A DNA stretch of 64,000 nt from Helichrysum umbraculigerum (Eukaryota; Streptophyta; Magnoliopsida; Asterales; Asteraceae), in assembly GCA_949592205.1 (NCBI GenBank), contig CATIUR010000004.1, positions 83,551,337 to 83,615,336 on the forward strand. Reading direction: 5' to 3'. Below are positions 13,206 to 25,019 of the stretch, in pieces. Numbering within the stretch: the stretch's first letter is position 1; each line of letters begins with the position of its first letter. The notes beneath the pieces were generated by a model. That model did not search any database, was not told the origin of the DNA, and saw only the letters and a list, made by a program, of their open reading frames with translations. A program made the translations under genes and the position numbers.

Positions 13206-14975
13206 AAACCTTCCATAGAAGAACCACCCGAATTGGAGCTAAAGGAACTGCCCTCACACCTTGAATATGCCTTTCTCGAAGTTTCTTCACATTTATCAGT
13301 TATCATATCAAAAAATCTGAATTCGAAAGAGAAAGAAAAGCTTATTTAAGTGCTGAAGTCACATACGAAAGCAATTGCTTGGAAGATTTCTGACATTCAA
13401 GGGATTAGTCCGAATTATTGCACTCACAAAATCTTAATGGAAAATGACTTCAGACCATCAGTTCAAAGGTAGAGGAGAGTCAACCCAAAGATTCAAGAAG
13501 TGGTTAAGAAGGAAGTTATCAAACTCTTGGATGCTGGCCTGATTTACCCTATTTCAGATTTCCCTTAGGTCAGCCCAGTTCAAGTTGTCCCAAAGAAAGG
13601 AGGAATGACGGTTATCGCTAACGAAAACAACGAATTAATCCCAACACGAGCCTTTACCATTTGGAGGGTGTGCATTGATTATCGTAAACTAAATGAAGCC
13701 ATTCGCAAAGATCACTTCCCTCTACCGTTCATTGATCAGATGCTGGAGAGATTATCAAGAAATGAATTCTACTATTTTCTTGATGGATTCTTCGGTAATT
13801 TTTAGATTCCTCTCGATCCTAAGGATCAAGAAAAGACGACATTCACATATCCATATGGAACTTTCGCTTACCGACGTATGCCGTTTGGTTTATGTAATGC
13901 ACCTGCTATATTTCAGCGATGCATGGTGGCAATTTTCCATGACATGATCAAACAATGCATGGAAGTATTCATGGATGACTTCTCCATCTTTGGAGACTCC
14001 TTCTCTACTTGTCTTTCCAACTTGGATAGGATGCTTGCCCGATGTGAAGCATCAAACCTCGTTCTAAACTGGGAAAAATACCATTTCATGGTAAAAGAAG
14101 GAATAGCATTAGGATACCGCATATCGAAAGCAAGAATTGAAGTTGACAAAGCTAAAGTTGAAACAATCTCAAAACTTCCTCCACCAACTTCTGTTAAAGC
14201 CATCCGAAGTTTTCTGGGTCATGCTGGATTCTACCGTTGTTTCATCAAGGATTTCTCCAAGATCTCTCGACCTATGACTCATTTGCTTGAAAAGGATACC
14301 CCGTTTGCCTTTACAGATGAATGTCTCTAAGCTTTTAACTACCTAAAAGATCAGCTTGTACATGCACCAATAATGATTGCCTCAGATTGGAGCCTTCCAT
14401 TTGAGATCATGTGCGAAACCAGTGATTTTGCAATTAGAGCTGTATTGGGACAGAGGAAGGACAAGCACTTTCAACCAATATACTATGCCAGTAAAACGCT
14501 CACAGACGCTCAAGAGAATTACATAACCACAGAAAAGGAGCTACTTGCGGTAGTATTTGCTTTCAATAAATTTCGTTCCTATCTTATGTTGTCCAAAACT
14601 AACGTCTATACAGATCATTTAGCCTTGAAGTATCTTTTCAAAAAGCACGATGCAAAGCCTAGACTACTAAGATGGATTCTACTCCTACAAGAATTTGATA
14701 TCGAGATCAGAGATAAGAAAGGAGCAGAAAATGTTGCAGCAGATCATCTAAGCCGATTAGAAAATCCAACACTAGAGCAGCTTAATGAAAAGGATATTCA
14801 AGACCAGTTTCCCGAAGAAGAACTCATGCACATCAGCAAATATCATCAAGGATCCCCATCCAAAGATTCTTGGTATGCTGATCATGCTAATTTCCTGGTA
14901 GGAAAAATAATACCAAAAGGGATGCCGACATCTCAGAGACGAAGATTCTTCCGCGATATAAAGAACTACTATTGA
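13206..14975 (+). pseudogene. pol: A1 reverse transcriptase and RNase H, with five stops plus a terminal TGA
   Basis: RT motifs are CIDYRKLNEA near 13671, FGLCNAPAIFQRCM near 13884 and the FMDD catalytic motif near 13971. RNase H follows with YYASKTLTDAQENY near 14482, YTDH near 14607 and AADHLSRLENP near 14737. Stops are at 13347, 13470, 13566, 13803, 14328 and 14973, yet the frame never shifts. Compared with A3, the stops at 13347, 13470, 13566, 13803 and 14328 are C-to-T or G-to-A changes (CAA, CAG, TGG to stop). The first RNase H catalytic aspartate (CDASD in A3) is glutamate here (CETSD). Confidence 0.87.
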
Positions 14976-16151
14976 AATTATCCTTTCCTGTTTAAAGTTT
15001 GGCCTGATAAGATCATTAGAAGATGCGTCGACGGGAAGGAACCAGAACAAATCCTTTGACAAAGCCACCATGGACCTACTGGAGGACATCACGAATTTAA
15101 CTTAACAGCACGAAAGGTGTATGATTCTGTCTTTTACTGGCCAACCATCTATCGAGATACTTATGACCTGGTGAAACGCTACGACATTTGCCAAAGACAA
15201 GGCAATGTGTCACTAAGGAATGAGATGCCACTCACCAATATCCAGGCTTGTGAGATCTTTGATATCTGGGAGTTAGATATTATGGGACCTTTCCCGAAGT
15301 CTAATGGAAAAGAATATATCTTAGTTGTTGTCGTTGTTGTCAATTATGTCTCCAGGTGGGCCGAAGCACAAGCTTTCCCTACAAATGATGCCAGAGTAGT
15401 GACAAAGTTTTTCAAACAACTATTCTGTCGATTTGGAACTCCAAGAGCTATCATAAGTGATCGCGGCACTCACTTCTGCAACACTCAATTCATGAAGGTT
15501 ATGCAGCAGTATGGCGTCACTCATAAAATGTCCACCGCCTATCATCCACAAACAAATGGACAAGCTAAAATCATGAACAGAGCCTTAAAAAGAATCTTGG
15601 AGCGAACAATCGGAAATCATGGGGATAAGTGGGCTGACAAATTAGACAATGCGTTGTGGGCATTCAGAACTGCTTACAAAACACCTTTAGGTACCACACC
15701 ATATCGTCTGGTTTATGGCAAGGTATGTCACCTACTAGTGGAGTTAGAATACAAAGCACAATGGGCGCTGAAGAACTGCAACTTAGACACTTCTGCAATA
15801 GGTCCCCATCGGAGAATGCAACTGAATAAATTGGCCGAATTAAGAAATCAAGCATATGAAAGCTCCCTGAACTACAAGGATAGAACCAAGAGAATACATG
15901 ATTCCAAACTTAAACTCTCAAGGTTCAAACCAAGAGATAAAGTGCTTCTCTTCAATTCGCGCTTTAAAAAGTTCTCTGGAAAATTCAAGATCAGATGGAC
16001 TGGACCATTCACAATCTCAAAGGTATTTCCTTATGGTGCAGTCGAACTCGAATCGCCAGAAGGTAATTTTAAGGTTAATGGTCATCGGTTAAAGCATTAC
16101 ATCGAAGACTTCCCCATTCGTAAAGATGTCTTTATCTTCGAATCACCATGA
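14976..16151 (+). pseudogene. int: A1 integrase
   Basis: Open from 15117 to the natural TGA at 16149, with one upstream stop at 15057, same frame as RT. The zinc-binding region has HHGPTGGHH, but the first cysteine of the usual CDxCQ pair is tyrosine (YDICQ). The catalytic core has LDIMGPF and ISDRGTHF. The third acidic residue, expected 35 residues later in NGQAE, is lysine (NGQAK, near 15568), a G-to-A change that should abolish catalysis. A run of valines near 15318-15350 suggests slippage in GTT/GTC codons. The C-terminal part (KFKIRWTGPFTI) is the usual gypsy integrase tail, without a chromodomain. Confidence 0.87.
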
Positions 16152-16445
16152 GTCAGCCAGAAAGGTACACGAGTCGAGCTAAAAGACTCTTTAAACAAAG
16201 CGCTCTTGGGAGGCACCCCAAGCTTATCTTACTTTTTCTGTCCTTTTTATTTCTTAGTTTATTTTTAGTCTAGTATTGTTATCACTGATCTAATGTATGT
16301 AGGCTTGCGACTTATCAGACAATCAAATAGCTTTATCTGAGATAAGTTTTGTTTACACAAATGCAAAAGTTCAGATGACATTCCATCTGTCCTTTTTTGC
16401 ATTTGTTCACTTTCTATCTGCATTACCTGTTTTATGTTTATTTTA
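16152..16445 (+). other. A1 spacer between pol and the third reading frame
   Basis: Noncoding. It contains AAAGCGCTCTTGGGAGGCAC near 16197-16216, a block typical of Athila elements just after pol, and then T-rich sequence. I see no gene here. Confidence 0.7.
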
Positions 16446-16689
16446 GGATGGACGATCGGATCGAGACTGAGGATCATGTTTCTGAGAGGTAACCTAGACA
16501 GAGGAGACGCACAGACCCAGACAGAGGAGACACCCCAGGCACATGAGAGCTTTACCTGCTAGCCCTAAGGAGGGACTTGTCGATGTTCAGCTAGAGCACG
16601 AGGATGAGGCCACATCACCTGCAGCCCAGCCTGTGCCACCACAGATTACTCCAGCGATCAGACAGCCACCTACTCTTGAGTATGGCATT
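16446..16689 (+). pseudogene. A1 third reading frame, 5' part (env-position ORF)
   Basis: Starts with ATG at 16448 and encodes a charged, then proline- and glutamine-rich stretch. The reading frame changes and hits stops, for example TAA at 16490. In Athila elements this position holds an extra, sometimes env-like, ORF. I see no transmembrane segment or signal peptide, so I do not assign an envelope function. It is cut at 16689 by the Tekay element and continues at 27142. Confidence 0.55.
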
Positions 16690-19090
16690 TGTAACACCCC
16701 CAAATTTATTGTTTAGCGAAAGCACGATTTGGGTGTTACGAATCAATAATCACATCACTTAAGATATAATGAACGACCCCTATATGTGTCGTTTTGGACT
16801 TGTATTGATAAAACAAAAGTTTTCATCAAAAATATTGTTTACATTAGCTCAGCTTGAAATTGAGAGATTTAAATACATAATTAATCTATACAAAATATAA
16901 TAATGCAGCTAAATCTCTGATTGTTTGCATGATGACTCGAGCTAATTGATCCTTACTTGAGTAGTCCAACCTACTGCTGGTCACCTGTGATACATGCTAA
17001 AATTGGTCAGCGAAATGCTGGTGAGCTCACAGGTTTGTATGTCAACACATATTTGTATGAACCGCAAGATTTAATAATTGAATTTAAAATGCAATTAAGC
17101 AAAATAAAAGTTATACAGCCATGAGCACATAGTCTGAGCTTAACTTGAGTTGTCAGGCCCACTTAAGGAAACCTAACTTGAAATGCCTCCTACAAGTGCC
17201 TAATCCACACTCGTCTTCCCAAATGCTAATACGTCCGTTTGACCAGTTAGTGCGTGCTAACCCGGACGAGGATTGTCAATCCTATATGATATCATATACT
17301 AACATTCACGCTACTACGTATTACCAGACTATGCTATGGAGGGCTTTAAATTGATTAGCTTGAAACTCATGTAGTATTTGATTTGGTTTGTACTTGCGTT
17401 CAACTTGTAAAATAAAACGAGCAATAATATCACACCCCTGATTGAAAAGCAGTAAAATAGGGGCCATGAGACTCACCTGAGTCTTGAAAGTTTGGATTAA
17501 TAACTTGGATTGATTTGTCTTGAAGTGTGGTCCGAAGACTTGTAACCTGGAGGTGTCCATGACACGCGATGATTATTAATTGTTTAGGCATCTCGAAAGA
17601 CTACCTTTGTAGTTGTTTCTCCAAATTACCCCGATTTGGTTGATTGATTTGTCCAAATTACCCCGATTTGGTTGATTGACTTGTATATTTGAAAACGTGT
17701 ACGGCCCGTTGGTGATTGATTTGTAATGAAATTCTCAACGTTATTATCTTGTTTTTCTGAAGTATTATGCTTGTATTGTATGTACCAATGTATTTCCGAA
17801 GTCATGTAGTTTGAAAGTTTAAGGTTTTACAAATCCAACACTTAGTGAAAATCTGAGTTTTTAAACATTCTGTCTTATGCGACACAATATGCGACATAAA
17901 AGTTTGGCATGCGACACAATGGTTGTGTCGCAAAGAAGTGCGACACAATGAGCTTAGCGACACAATGGTTGTGTCGCATAAGTGTACAATGTTGATTTAA
18001 CAGCGACATAGTGATTGTGTCGCATGGTGATTGCGACATAGTGTTGTGTCGCAAAGGATTCGACATAACTGGGTTTATACGACACAAGATACGACGCAGA
18101 GGGTTTTATATGACACAACCTGCGACACAAGGCTTGTGTCGCAAAGATGAACATCAAAACAGAGCCCAGCGACTGTCGATGTTTTTCGACCCACAACTCA
18201 AATCTAACCCATTTTTAAGCTATAAAATCGTGTTCCCCTTGTGTAATGGACATTTATATAATTAAGTAAACCACAAATATGTAAAAATAAGCTAAAACGA
18301 GAGGTTTCGACTTTTGTCGGAAAACTTACAAAGTATCGGAATGAAAATCCGAAAAGATAGGATTGTAGATCGTTGCGTGGTGATTTCTTTTCTTCAATTA
18401 TTTTGACGATTTGAGTTTGTTTGAGGGTGTAATTAGATGATTTGGTGTGGTGGTGGTTTGAAGGTTTTTGAGAGAAAATGGAGAAAGAGAGAGAGAGTGA
18501 TAAAGTGAAAATGGGGTGGGGAGGTGGTGACCTCACCCCTTTTGGCAGATTTTTCGTGGGGCCTACCCCATGTGGGTGTGTCCCAAACTTGTTCCTCGCG
18601 TTTGCGCTCCGTGCGGTGTTCGTTTTCTCGATCGTTAAAACGTTAAGTATTTATTTATTCATTTCAAAATATGAATAATTTCCCTCTATTTTTGTTGAAG
18701 TATTTTACCAAATAATTAATGGTTGCATTATGAAATATAACTTTAATTTGTTTTGTTTTGTTTTCGCGCTTAATATTTTAATCGCGTAGACGTTATTTGT
18801 ACGACACGAAATGAATACGAAATATTATAAAAATAATATTTTGGATATAATTTCTGTTATTAAATAATATTGTATTATTTAATAAAATTGTTCACCAACG
18901 TCCGTATTTACCGGAACCGAATTACATTCGATTTGAAACTTGTACGATTTAATCAAATCGTATACTTGTATATATACATATTCAACAATATATATTAGTT
19001 GATACACAAATTAGCCTAACACAGAACTAATTACATGTATTAAAACTTGATTAGGCACTAATTACTAGTCCTAATTTGAAGGGTCTCACA
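16690..19090 (-). repeat. 3' LTR of the Tekay element
   Basis: 2401 bases, plus-strand TGTAACACC to TCTCACA. It carries the same putative intron and the dyad cluster (17880-18150) as the 5' LTR. Short open frames within it are not conserved as proteins and are not called as genes. Confidence 0.94.
17880..18150. repeat. Cluster of TTGTGTCGCA / TGCGACACAA dyads (3' LTR copy)
   Basis: The 10-base word TGCGACACAA and its complement TTGTGTCGCA occur repeatedly in both orientations, often as close inverted pairs that could form hairpins, for example around 17908-17930 and 17953-17979. The same cluster is in the other LTR (25915-26190), and a related one lies at 56395-56632. Confidence 0.8.
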
Positions 19091-19101
19091 TTCTCCCCCT
19101 G
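19091..19101 (-). other. Polypurine tract of the Tekay element
   Basis: On the minus strand AGGGGGAGAA directly precedes the 3' LTR start (TGTGAGA). This is the expected place and composition for the plus-strand DNA primer. Confidence 0.85.
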
Positions 19102-19124
19102 TTAGAAGAATTTCGTCCCGAAAT

Positions 19125-20228
19125 TTAAGTTGAAGTCGCGTTTGAAGTAGCATCTGTGAATAATTGAGGATACTTGAGTCTCATTTGATCTTCCCATTCC
19201 CAGGTGAATTCCGGACCGCGCCGCGAATTCCACCTAACCTTGACGATGGGAATACGACTTTGTTTGAGTTGCTTGACCTCACGGTCCATGATTTCAGCGG
19301 GTTCTTCAACGAAGTGAAGCTTGTCGTCAACTCGAATCTCATCGAGTGGAATGATAAGTGTCTCATCAGACAGACACTTCTTCAAATTTGAAATGTGAAA
19401 AGTGGGATGCACACTGCTAAGCTCGGCTGGCAGTTGCAATCGATATGCCACTGGACCTATTCTCTCGAGGATCTCGAAAGGTCCAATGTATCTTGGGTTC
19501 ATTTTACCGCGTTTTCCGAATCGGATGACACCTTTCCAAGGTGAAACTTTGAGAAGAACTCGATCCCCAACCTGGAACTCGAGTGGTTTGCGTCTCACAT
19601 CAGCATAGCTTTTCTGACGATCACGTGCGGTTTTGAGTTTGTTTCGAATCTCGAAGATTTTCTCGATTGTTTCGTGAATGATTTCTGGACCCGTGAGTTG
19701 GCTATCCCCAACTTCGGTCCAACAGATCGGTGATCGGCACTTACGACCGTACAGTGCCTTGAATGGTGCAGCCCCAATACTGGTATGATAGCTGTTGTTG
19801 TACGAAAACTTGCACAATGGTAGGTGTTGTTCCCAGTTTACACCGAAGTCAACTACGCAGGCTCGTAGCATGTCTTCCAGTGTTTGAATTGTTCGTTCAC
19901 TTTGGCCATCAGTTTGAGGATGGTACGCGGTACTCATATCGAGATGAGTACCCAATGATTTTTGAAGTGATTGCCAAAATTGAGATGTGAAACGACGATC
20001 CCTGTCGGAGATAATCGAGATTGGAACACCGTGACGGGTTACAATTTCTTTCAGATAGATTCGAGTGAGGCGTTCCATTTTATCAGTTTCTTTGATTGCC
20101 AGGAAGTGAGCAGACTTTGTGAGACGATCAACGATCACCCAAATGGTATCGCAACCGCTCGATGACTTGGGTAGTTTGGTTATGAAATCCATGGCAATTT
20201 GTTCCCATTTCCATTCAGGAATGTCGGG
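19125..20228 (-). pseudogene. int: Tekay integrase with C-terminal chromodomain
   Basis: Open for 355 codons from 20192 to 19125. The catalytic core has MDFITKLPKS and ISDRDRRFTSQFW, then YHPQTDGQSERT with the third acidic residue 35 residues after the second aspartate, so the D-D-35-E set looks intact. The C-terminal part contains SVHPTFHISNLKK and ends in a chromodomain-like segment (FVEEPAEIMDRE, KVRWNSR, TWEWED, KYPQLF, residues ~290-345). This identifies the element as a chromovirus of the Tekay/Del type. A stop (TAA near 20231) separates it from the upstream zinc-binding region. Chromodomains of this type are thought to steer integration to particular chromatin; that is family knowledge. 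Confidence 0.9.
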
Positions 20229-21113
20229 TTATTGAAGTAAGCCAGAAGGCTTTTGGTATTCGACTTTGACTTTCGAGCAAGTAAGGCACTTGCTGACGTA
20301 TGTGGCAATTTCGGCTTTCATGTTCGGCCACCAGTAAAAATCCTTGATACCGTGATACATTTTATCGGATCCCGGATGAATAGAGTATTTTGACTTGTGA
20401 TCTTCATCCATCACCAAGTCTCGCAGGTTCCCAAAACTAGGCAACCAGATTCGGTTTGAGAAATACTTAATTCCATTAGGCTTGATTTCGAATTGTTTCT
20501 CCATGCCTCGCAAGGCTTCGTTTTTGATGTTATCGGGTTTCAAGGTTTCGAGTTGAGTAGTGAGAATCTGAATGTTCAGATCGTTATGAATTGTCATGCT
20601 GAGGGCTCGGACTCGAAGTGGTTTCGATCGTTCCTTTCGACTGAGGGTGTCGGCAACAACATTTGCCTTCCCCAGATGGTATTTGATTTCGCAGTCGTAA
20701 TCGGTAAGCAACTCGACCCATCTACGTTGCCTCATGTTGAGATCTTTTTGATCTAATATGTGCTGGAGACTTTTGTGGTCGGTGAAGATTGTGCACTTAG
20801 TGCCGTAAAGATAATGTCTCCAGATCTTGAGAGCAAAAACGACTGCTCCAAGTTCGAGGTCATGCGTAGTGTAGTTCTTTTCGTGGATTTTGAGTTGTCG
20901 CGAAGCGTAAGCAATGACCTTGTCTCGTTGCATTAGCACGCAACCGAGACCTTGATGTGAAGCATCGCAGTATACCACGAAGTCATCGGTGCCTTCGGGT
21001 AATGATAAGATTGGAGTACTGCAGAGCTTCTGTTTCAGAAGTTTAAATGCTGACTCTTGTTTATCAGTACAATCGAACTTCTTGTCTTTCTGAGTCAGTG
21101 TCGTGAGTGGCAA
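20229..21113 (-). pseudogene. pol: Tekay RNase H and integrase zinc-binding region
   Basis: RNase H motifs are VVYCDASHQGLG, IAYASRQLKIHEKNY, FTDHKSLQHI and VVADTLSRKE. The integrase HHCC-type zinc region follows, with HPGSDKMYHGIKDFYWWP and CLTCSKVK. It is in the same frame as the RT upstream and the integrase downstream and ends at a stop near 20229. The RNase H acidic residues look intact. Confidence 0.88.
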
Positions 21114-22135
21114 GGCTATTTTTGAGAAGTTCTCGATGAATCGTCGATAGTAGCCGGCCAGTCCTAAAAACTGCCGTACTTTTGATGGAGTTGTCGGCGA
21201 TTGCCAATTTTTGACAGCCTCGATTTTTGATGGATCGACATGGATTCCTTGACTGTCGATAACATGAACAAGGAATTGAACGGTTTGTATCCAGAACTCA
21301 CACTTGGAGAATTTGGCGTAAAGCTCCTCGTGTCTAAGTAGTTCTAGAATGGTTTTGAGATGTTGCGCGTGTTCTTGTTCGTTTTGCTAGTATATGAGGA
21401 TGTCGTCAATGAAGAAAATGACGAACTTGTCGAGACAAGGTTTGCACACCTGATTCATAAGGTCCATGAATACGGCCGGTGCATTGGTTAGACCGAATGG
21501 CATCACTTGGAATTCGTAATGCCCGTAATGGGTTCTGAAAGTGGTTTTTGGGATATCGCTGTCGCGAACACGCAATTGATGATAACCTGATCAAAAATCA
21601 ATCTTTGAATAACAACTCGATCCTTGAAGTTGGTCGAACATGTCGTCGATTCGAGGAAGTGGATATCGGTTCTTGACGGTTAACTTGTTCAACTCTCGAT
21701 AGTCGATACACATTCGGAAAGAACCATCTTTCTTTTTGACAAATAGGACCGGAGCTCCCCAAGGTGAAGAACTCGGCCTAATGAATCCTCTTTCCAGGAG
21801 CTCCTATAACTGGGTGGACAACTCCTGAAGTTCGGATGGAGCTAAACGGTATGGTGCTCGGGCCACAGGTGCAGCACCTGGCACGAGATCGATTGAGAAC
21901 TCAACCTGTCTTGGTGGCGGTAGACCAGGTAGTTCTTCAGGAAAGACTTCCGGAAAGTCTCGAACGATTGGCACATCCTCAAGTCGCTTCTCCTCCGACT
22001 TTTTCTCCATGATGTGTGCGAGGATTGCTGGATAACCCTTCCTCAAAAATTTTTGGGTTTTCAAATAGGAGATGATGTTAAGTCTCGTCCCACCGGTCTC
22101 CCCCTGTATGACCAAAGTTCTACCGGCGGCGAGAG
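21114..22135 (-). pseudogene. pol: Tekay reverse transcriptase
   Basis: Starts after the protease with PEVFPEELPGLPPPRQVEF and continues through MCIDYRELNK and VMPFGLTNAPAVFMDLMN. The catalytic FIDD motif is in FFIDDILIY near 21390. Three in-frame stops (near 21804, 21591 and 21387) break it. Relative to the frame of gag, the pol frame is shifted near 22135, just after the protease. The next part (FLGLAGYYRRFI) is typical RT thumb sequence and leads into RNase H. Confidence 0.88.
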
Positions 22136-23550
22136 GGATCGACCTTGTCGTAGCAGACGATTTCAGCGCGGTGTTTGGACAACCAGTCCATACCAATGAT
22201 GACGTCGAAACTTCCTATTTCAACAGGCATAAGGTCAATGGAGAAGGTTTTGTCGGCTAGGGTTAAAGTGCAATTAGGTATCACACTATCGGTTTCTATG
22301 AGTTTACCATTTGCAAGTTCTACGGTGTACTTAACATCTAAGGTAACGGGAGTGATGTCAAGTAGTGGGCAAAACTCATCAGATATAAAGCTTCTATCTG
22401 CACCAGCATCAAATATAACAGAAGCAGTTAAGTTGTTGAGGAGGAACATACCCGTGACCACATTCGGGTCCTGACGGGCACCTCCGGAGTTGAGTACAAA
22501 TGCACTTCCCTTAGCATTGTTGTTGTTGTTGCCTTTGTTCTTTCGTTGAGGACACGCATCCCTGAAGTGTCCAGTCTCTCCGCAACCATAGCAGGATTTA
22601 GGTTGTTGGGTTTTGTTGTTGGAGGTGCTGTTGTTGGATTTGGGGGCTCGACAGTCTTTGGTCAAATGCCCGTACCTCCTGCAGTTGTTGCAGGGAGTAC
22701 TGCATGGACCGTCATGGTGGTAGTTACACTTGGAACAGTATGGCCTGTCTCCAGTGTAGCTACGTTTGGTTTCAGTATTGGTGTTGTAAACTTGGATGGT
22801 GTTGGTTTTCTTGTTTGGTTGGTTTTGGTGTTCAGAGGGTTTTCGCTTGTTGTTGGTAGAGGTATTGGGTGTCTCACGGCTGACAACCAGCGCCATGAGC
22901 TCATGTGCTCGCCGAATAGCACTTTCAGTGGTGGTTGGCTTAGATGAAGCAACATTCCCCTGGATATTCTCCGGGAGACCGCGAATGTATCTCTTGATAC
23001 TCTTCTACTCCGGATCCACCAGTCCCGGGCATAACAAGGCGAATTGCTGGAATTTCGTGGTATACCCAGCAATATCAGTCCCTTGCACAGTCAGGTACCA
23101 GAACTCTTCCTCTAGATGGTGCAGTTCTTCTTCAGGGCAGTATTTTTCTCTGAGCTTTTTCTTCAGTTCAGCCCAGGGAAGTTGGTTTGCTATTTCGATA
23201 CCCACAGAGTTGGCGTGGGTGTTCCACCACGTAAGAGCACCTTCCTGAAAGGTGTACGCAGCGAACTTAACTTTGTTATCCTCCGCACAGTTGCAGAGGT
23301 TGAAAACAGACTCCATCCGTTCTATCCAACGGATCAGTCCAATGGCACCTTCCGTGCCCTTGAAGTATAGTGGTTTGCAGCTGAGAAAGTCCTTGTAAGA
23401 ACAAGGCTTGATGACAGAGGTATTATTAGGAGCTTCACCAGTATTTCGGGAGTTTCGAGGCGAGTCCCAAGCAGCCAAGGCATCGGCCACAGCTCGAGAA
23501 ACGATAGCATTGATTTCCGCATCACTGTAACTTTTCTTCTTGGGCGGCAT
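22120..23550 (-). pseudogene. gag: Tekay gag and protease
   Basis: Gag starts with MPPKKKSYSDAEINA at 23550 and contains the capsid stretch FKGTEGAIGLIRWIERMES and FQEGALTWWN. One TAG near 23005 interrupts it. The same frame then runs from 22896 to 22120 with two CX2CX4HX4C zinc knuckles (CNNCRRYGHLTKDC and CYGCGETGHFRDAC), which bind nucleic acid. The protease follows (IFDAGADRSFIS, then IGMDWLSKH). The usual active-site triplet is DSG or DTG; here it is DAG. Confidence 0.88.
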
Positions 23551-23851
23551 GATTCTTTAAGAAAGAAAGAAACAAAAGGTACATAAGAAATTGTACCAGA
23601 ATGAAAATTACAATAGATGCATAGATGTAAAAGCGGTAACATACGACATCACAATGAAAAATCAATAATATAGAATAATCGAGGGGAATTGTCAATTGAT
23701 ATTACAAGTTCAAAAGATGATAGACAATTCCAAATTACGAGTTCCAAAAGTTACATGATTAGATGTTTTACAAAAGTACCGGGAATTGTTACATCCGGTC
23801 GAAATTACATAGGTCCTAAGAAAGCATATTAGGGTACAGATTCAGCCTAAG
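23551..23851. other. Spacer between leader ORF and gag of the Tekay element
   Basis: About 300 bases of AT-rich sequence between two reading frames on the minus strand. I see no gene or structured motif. Confidence 0.5.
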
Positions 23852-24346
23852 CTAATTCTGACGTAAGTTGAGTTGTGGCAGCAGTGCAGTGAGATGGTTC
23901 ACAGACTCTGTAAGTCTGTTGGCAGTTCGGAGGGTGTCCTCGGTTTCCCTCAGACGTGTCTCGCACTAAAGTAGTCTTGATTGTAGGACAGAGATTTCAT
24001 TTCGGTTGCCAATCACTTGGTTGTGGACAACCTCCATGGTTTCGATTGTTTCTTCCACTTGATTTTGAAGAGTGTTCATGGTGCTAACAGTGTGCTCGTG
24101 ATCTTCGGAGACTAGCTTGATTCGTTCCATTGCTGTGAGTCTCCAGTTTTTGCGAGTTTCTTGTAGTTCGATATCCATTTCGTGGAGTTGTTGATCGTGA
24201 TGGTGTACTCTAGCGGCTAAGTCCGTTAGAGTGAGGTGAGTGGGATATGGGCTAGCTCGAGGCAACCTGGTGTCCCTCCTAGCTACCCTTGAGTTTCGTG
24301 ATCCATGTGGATAAGAGCGTGATGAACTTGGTGGTGTGTTTGCCAT
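23852..24346 (-). pseudogene. Leader ORF upstream of gag, coiled-coil-like, one stop
   Basis: A reading frame of 126 codons starts at ATG 24346. After a single TAG (near 23967) the same frame stays open for another 37 codons to a TAG at 23852-23854. The first ~35 residues are basic and serine/arginine-rich. From about residue 37 the sequence has leucine/isoleucine/valine spacing and acidic-basic alternation suggestive of a coiled coil (LTLTDLAARVHHHD, VSTMNTLQNQVEETIET, EISVLQSRLL). It resembles no gag, protease or RT domain I know. It lies in the element's own leader on the coding strand. It could be an accessory ORF or captured sequence. Confidence 0.6.
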
Positions 24347-24709
24347 TCTGAGACAAAGTGTTAGAAAGAATGAGGCCTATATCCATATAATGACTTATAT
24401 AATATAGCCTAAGATTGTAACGAGGCCTATCTATGTATACTTAGTGTCACATAATAGCCTATTGGGTGTCTAGCACAGACTTGTTTGAGTCTCGGTCCTC
24501 TCGAGGTCAGAGTCAACTAGTGTATTCCCATTCAACATAACTACTACAGACCTTACATCATCTTTCTTTAATTGTACATAGTTGATCAGGCTATGTTAAA
24601 TTAAAGTCGTATGCTGTAATTCCTGAACCAGTCATGCGTAATAAGGAAATACTGCCTAACGGTCATAGTCTAGGCCCACTACATGCAACCTAGTTCACTA
24701 TAACCTTAG
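24347..24709. other. Untranslated leader of the Tekay element
   Basis: About 360 bases between the primer-binding site and the leader ORF. I see no coding or structural motif. Confidence 0.5.
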
Positions 24710-24721
24710 GCTCTGATACCA
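24710..24721 (-). other. Primer-binding site, initiator tRNA-Met type
   Basis: On the minus strand the sequence is TGGTATCAGAGC, complementary to the 3' end of plant initiator tRNA-Met. It lies three bases from the inner end of the 5' LTR. This fixes the orientation of the element. Confidence 0.95.
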
Positions 24722-25019
24722 ATCTGTAACACCCCCAAATTTATTGTTTAGCGGAAGCACGATTTGGGTGTTACGAATCAATAATCACAGCACTTAAGAT
24801 ATAATGAACGACCCCTATATGTTTCGTTTTGGACTTATATTGATAAAACAAAAGTTTACATCAAAAATATTGTTTACATTAGCTCAGCTTGAAATTGAGA
24901 GATTTAAATACATAATTAATCTATACAAAATATAATAATGCAGCTAAATCTCTGATTGTTTGCATGATGACTCGAGCTAATTGATCCTTACTTGAGCAGT
25001 CCAACCTACTGCTGGTCAC

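Noticed and set aside
17875..18265. Overlapping open frames on both strands in the Tekay LTR
   Set aside because: They coincide with the TTGTGTCGCA dyad cluster; repeats keep frames open by chance.
16690..19090. CRISPR-like array suggested by regularly recurring GACACAA words
   Set aside because: Spacing is irregular, words occur in both orientations, and the context is a plant LTR.
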